In this document: one piece after another, positions 5,595-6,417 of the stretch | Position numbering within the stretch: the stretch's first letter is position 1 | Layout of the letters: every line of letters begins with the position of its first letter | Position numbers and translations under genes: made by a program | Assembly: GCA_012514615.1 (NCBI GenBank) | Contig: JAAYZY010000153.1 | Span: 1-6,417 of the forward strand | Direction of reading: 5' to 3' | Origin: Chloroflexota bacterium | GTDB lineage: Bacteria; Chloroflexota; Anaerolineae; DTPP01 | Length of the DNA stretch: 6,417 bases | The notes under the pieces: generated by a model | Database searches by the model: none | What the model saw: only the letters and a program-made list of their open reading frames with translations | What the model was told of the DNA's origin: nothing

Positions 5595-5790
5595 CTCACG
5601 AGAAGACGTTTGTCTGCCGGACCTGGCCCCACTTCGAGACGACGTCGGAAAGGGACCACGTCAACGACGGACACCAGGGGTGCTGCACGCAGCCCACGCC
5701 CTCAATGGGCCGATCGTTGTGACACGTGGATGAGTCTGCGGTCGCACGGTTGCGCGCAGCAAGCCGGTATCCAGCCGTTTGGCGCAGAGT

Positions 5791-5797
5791 AAGGAGG
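5791..5797 (+). promoter_or_regulatory. Strong ribosome binding site of the secreted-protein gene
   Basis: AAGGAGG, almost fully complementary to the 16S 3' end, lies 5 nt before ATG 5803 and fixes that start. Confidence 0.85.
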
Positions 5798-5802
5798 GTG
5801 TC

Positions 5803-6417
5803 ATGCGGCGAACAGGGACGCCATGCTCGCTAGGAGCGACGGTGTCGGCTGCACTGTTGTGCAGCCTCTTGCTGGTCTCAACCTTCGGGGGTGCGGCTGC
5901 GCCTGTGGCTCAAGCCGGTCCCTACACGGGCGTTGCCGAGGCAGAACTCCTGCAAGGCGGCGGCGCGATCTGGACCACCGCCGACAGCTGCGCCGGCGGC
6001 GAGCAGGACGCCAACTCGTTCGTTCGAGGCGAGACGGTCTACATCAACGGGAGCGGCTTCGCCCCCGGAACGTACGACTGGAGCATCACCGGGACGCCGG
6101 GCAGCTGCGACGGCAACGCCGTCGAGGCATCTGGCACCATCACTGTGGACGCATCGGGGGCGTTCTGCATCCAGGCCTACCTCGTCCAGTGGGACGACTG
6201 CGGGACCTACCAGGTGAAGTTGGGCTCCAAGGGCGACAACTACCGAGTGGACGGCCCCACCCTCACCCCCAGCCCCACCGCTACCAACAGCCCTACCCGG
6301 ACGCCCACGGCCACGCCCACCGACACGCCAACAGCGACGCCCACTTGGACGCCTACGCCCACCGACACACCAACCGACGTGCCAACCTACACACCGACAC
6401 CCACCGACACGCCGACG
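5803..6417 (+). CDS. Secreted protein with cysteine-containing beta-rich domain and Thr/Pro-Asp repeat tail (3' end outside the window)
   Basis: 205 codons are visible with no stop; the gene runs off the right edge. Residues 1-38 form a signal peptide: a basic start (MRRTG), a hydrophobic core (about 12-29) and the Ala-x-Ala-type site PVAQA before GPYTG. Residues 39-150 look like a beta-rich, Ig-like domain, with 'FVRGETVYINGSGFAPGTYD' (73-92) and 'ITVDASGAFCIQAY', plus four cysteines (C63, C102, C122, C133) that could form two disulfides. From 152 on the chain is almost only Thr and Pro with Asp, Ala and Ser, a stalk-like, possibly O-glycosylated region common in extracellular Chloroflexota proteins. 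There is no lipobox, so it is probably released or anchored by its unseen C-terminus. No function can be assigned. The promoter, leader and ribosome binding site are clear. Confidence 0.85.
   Translation, partial: MRRTGTPCSLGATVSAALLCSLLLVSTFGGAAAPVAQAGPYTGVAEAELLQGGGAIWTTADSCAGGEQDANSFVRGETVYINGSGFAPGTYDWSITGTPGSCDGNAVEASGTITVDASGAFCIQAYLVQWDDCGTYQVKLGSKGDNYRVDGPTLTPSPTATNSPTRTPTATPTDTPTATPTWTPTPTDTPTDVPTYTPTPTDTPT
6316..6417 (+). repeat. 42-bp (14-residue) tandem repeat in the Thr/Pro tail
   Basis: The 14-nt core CCCACCGACACRCC recurs at 6316, 6358 and 6400, exactly 42 bp apart. In protein terms the unit is PTDTPT-xx-PT-[W/Y]-TPT (residues 172-185 and 186-199), with a third unit cut off by the window edge. 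The aromatic residue keeps its place (W182, Y196). Confidence 0.75.

Larger units (their letters stand above)
5306..5802. other. Divergent intergenic region between infC and the secreted-protein gene
   Basis: 497 bp without a believable gene. It carries back-to-back promoters: leftward at 5396-5424 for infC and rightward at 5566-5594 for the secreted protein. Between them is an inverted repeat, GGGCAGC-N5-GCTGCCC (5455-5473), with no U-tract on either side. The part from about 5601 to 5802 would be the leader of the rightward transcript. Short open frames here (for example 5586-5792 plus) lack ribosome binding sites and protein-like composition. Confidence 0.65.

Noticed and set aside
5586..5792. 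Plus-strand 68-codon open frame just before the secreted-protein gene
   Set aside because: Its ATG lies inside the promoter -10 region, so it would not be in the transcript, and its composition is Arg/Ser/Thr-rich without features.
1..6417. CRISPR arrays, tRNA or rRNA genes, insertion sequences
   Set aside because: I saw no repeat-spacer pattern, no tRNA cloverleaf, no rRNA-like stretch and no transposase-like reading frame.

Overview
The window is GC-rich bacterial DNA, most likely from a Chloroflexota member (Anaerolineae/Caldilineae type). This assignment is an inference. It rests on the Thr-Pro-Asp repeat tail of the secreted protein at the right end, which is common in that phylum, the infC-rpmI-rplT-SpoU methylase order, and the small FmdB protein. 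No rRNA gene or other direct taxonomic marker is present.

Left part (1-1628): two minus-strand genes overlap by 4 bases (ATGA). Each appears to encode an N-terminal XRE/Cro-like helix-turn-helix followed by a C-terminal segment that reads like an Hfq/LSm (Sm-fold) domain. The downstream protein is the closer Hfq match. I consider this tandem 'DNA-reader plus Sm ring' pair the most unusual content of the window. A 380-bp intergenic region follows. It holds a good promoter firing rightward and no promoter I could identify for the leftward pair.

Middle (1629-3228): a small FmdB-type zinc-ribbon protein with its own promoter and terminator. It is followed by a PLP-dependent alpha-oxoamine synthase that looks most like bacterial serine palmitoyltransferase. 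That gene ends at a perfect 12-bp hairpin shared with the convergent operon.

Right-centre (3229-5424, minus strand): a translation operon, infC (IF3) - rpmI (L35) - rplT (L20) - SpoU/TrmH-family rRNA methyltransferase, driven by a near-consensus promoter. None of the three classic genes starts with ATG: infC appears to start at ATA, rpmI at TTG and rplT at GTG. The spacers hold hairpins placed where ribosomal-protein autoregulation would act.

Right end (5425-6417, plus strand): a second near-consensus promoter, a leader of about 200 nt and a strong ribosome binding site. They lead into a secreted protein with a signal peptide, a cysteine-containing beta-rich domain and a Thr/Pro-rich repeat that runs off the window.
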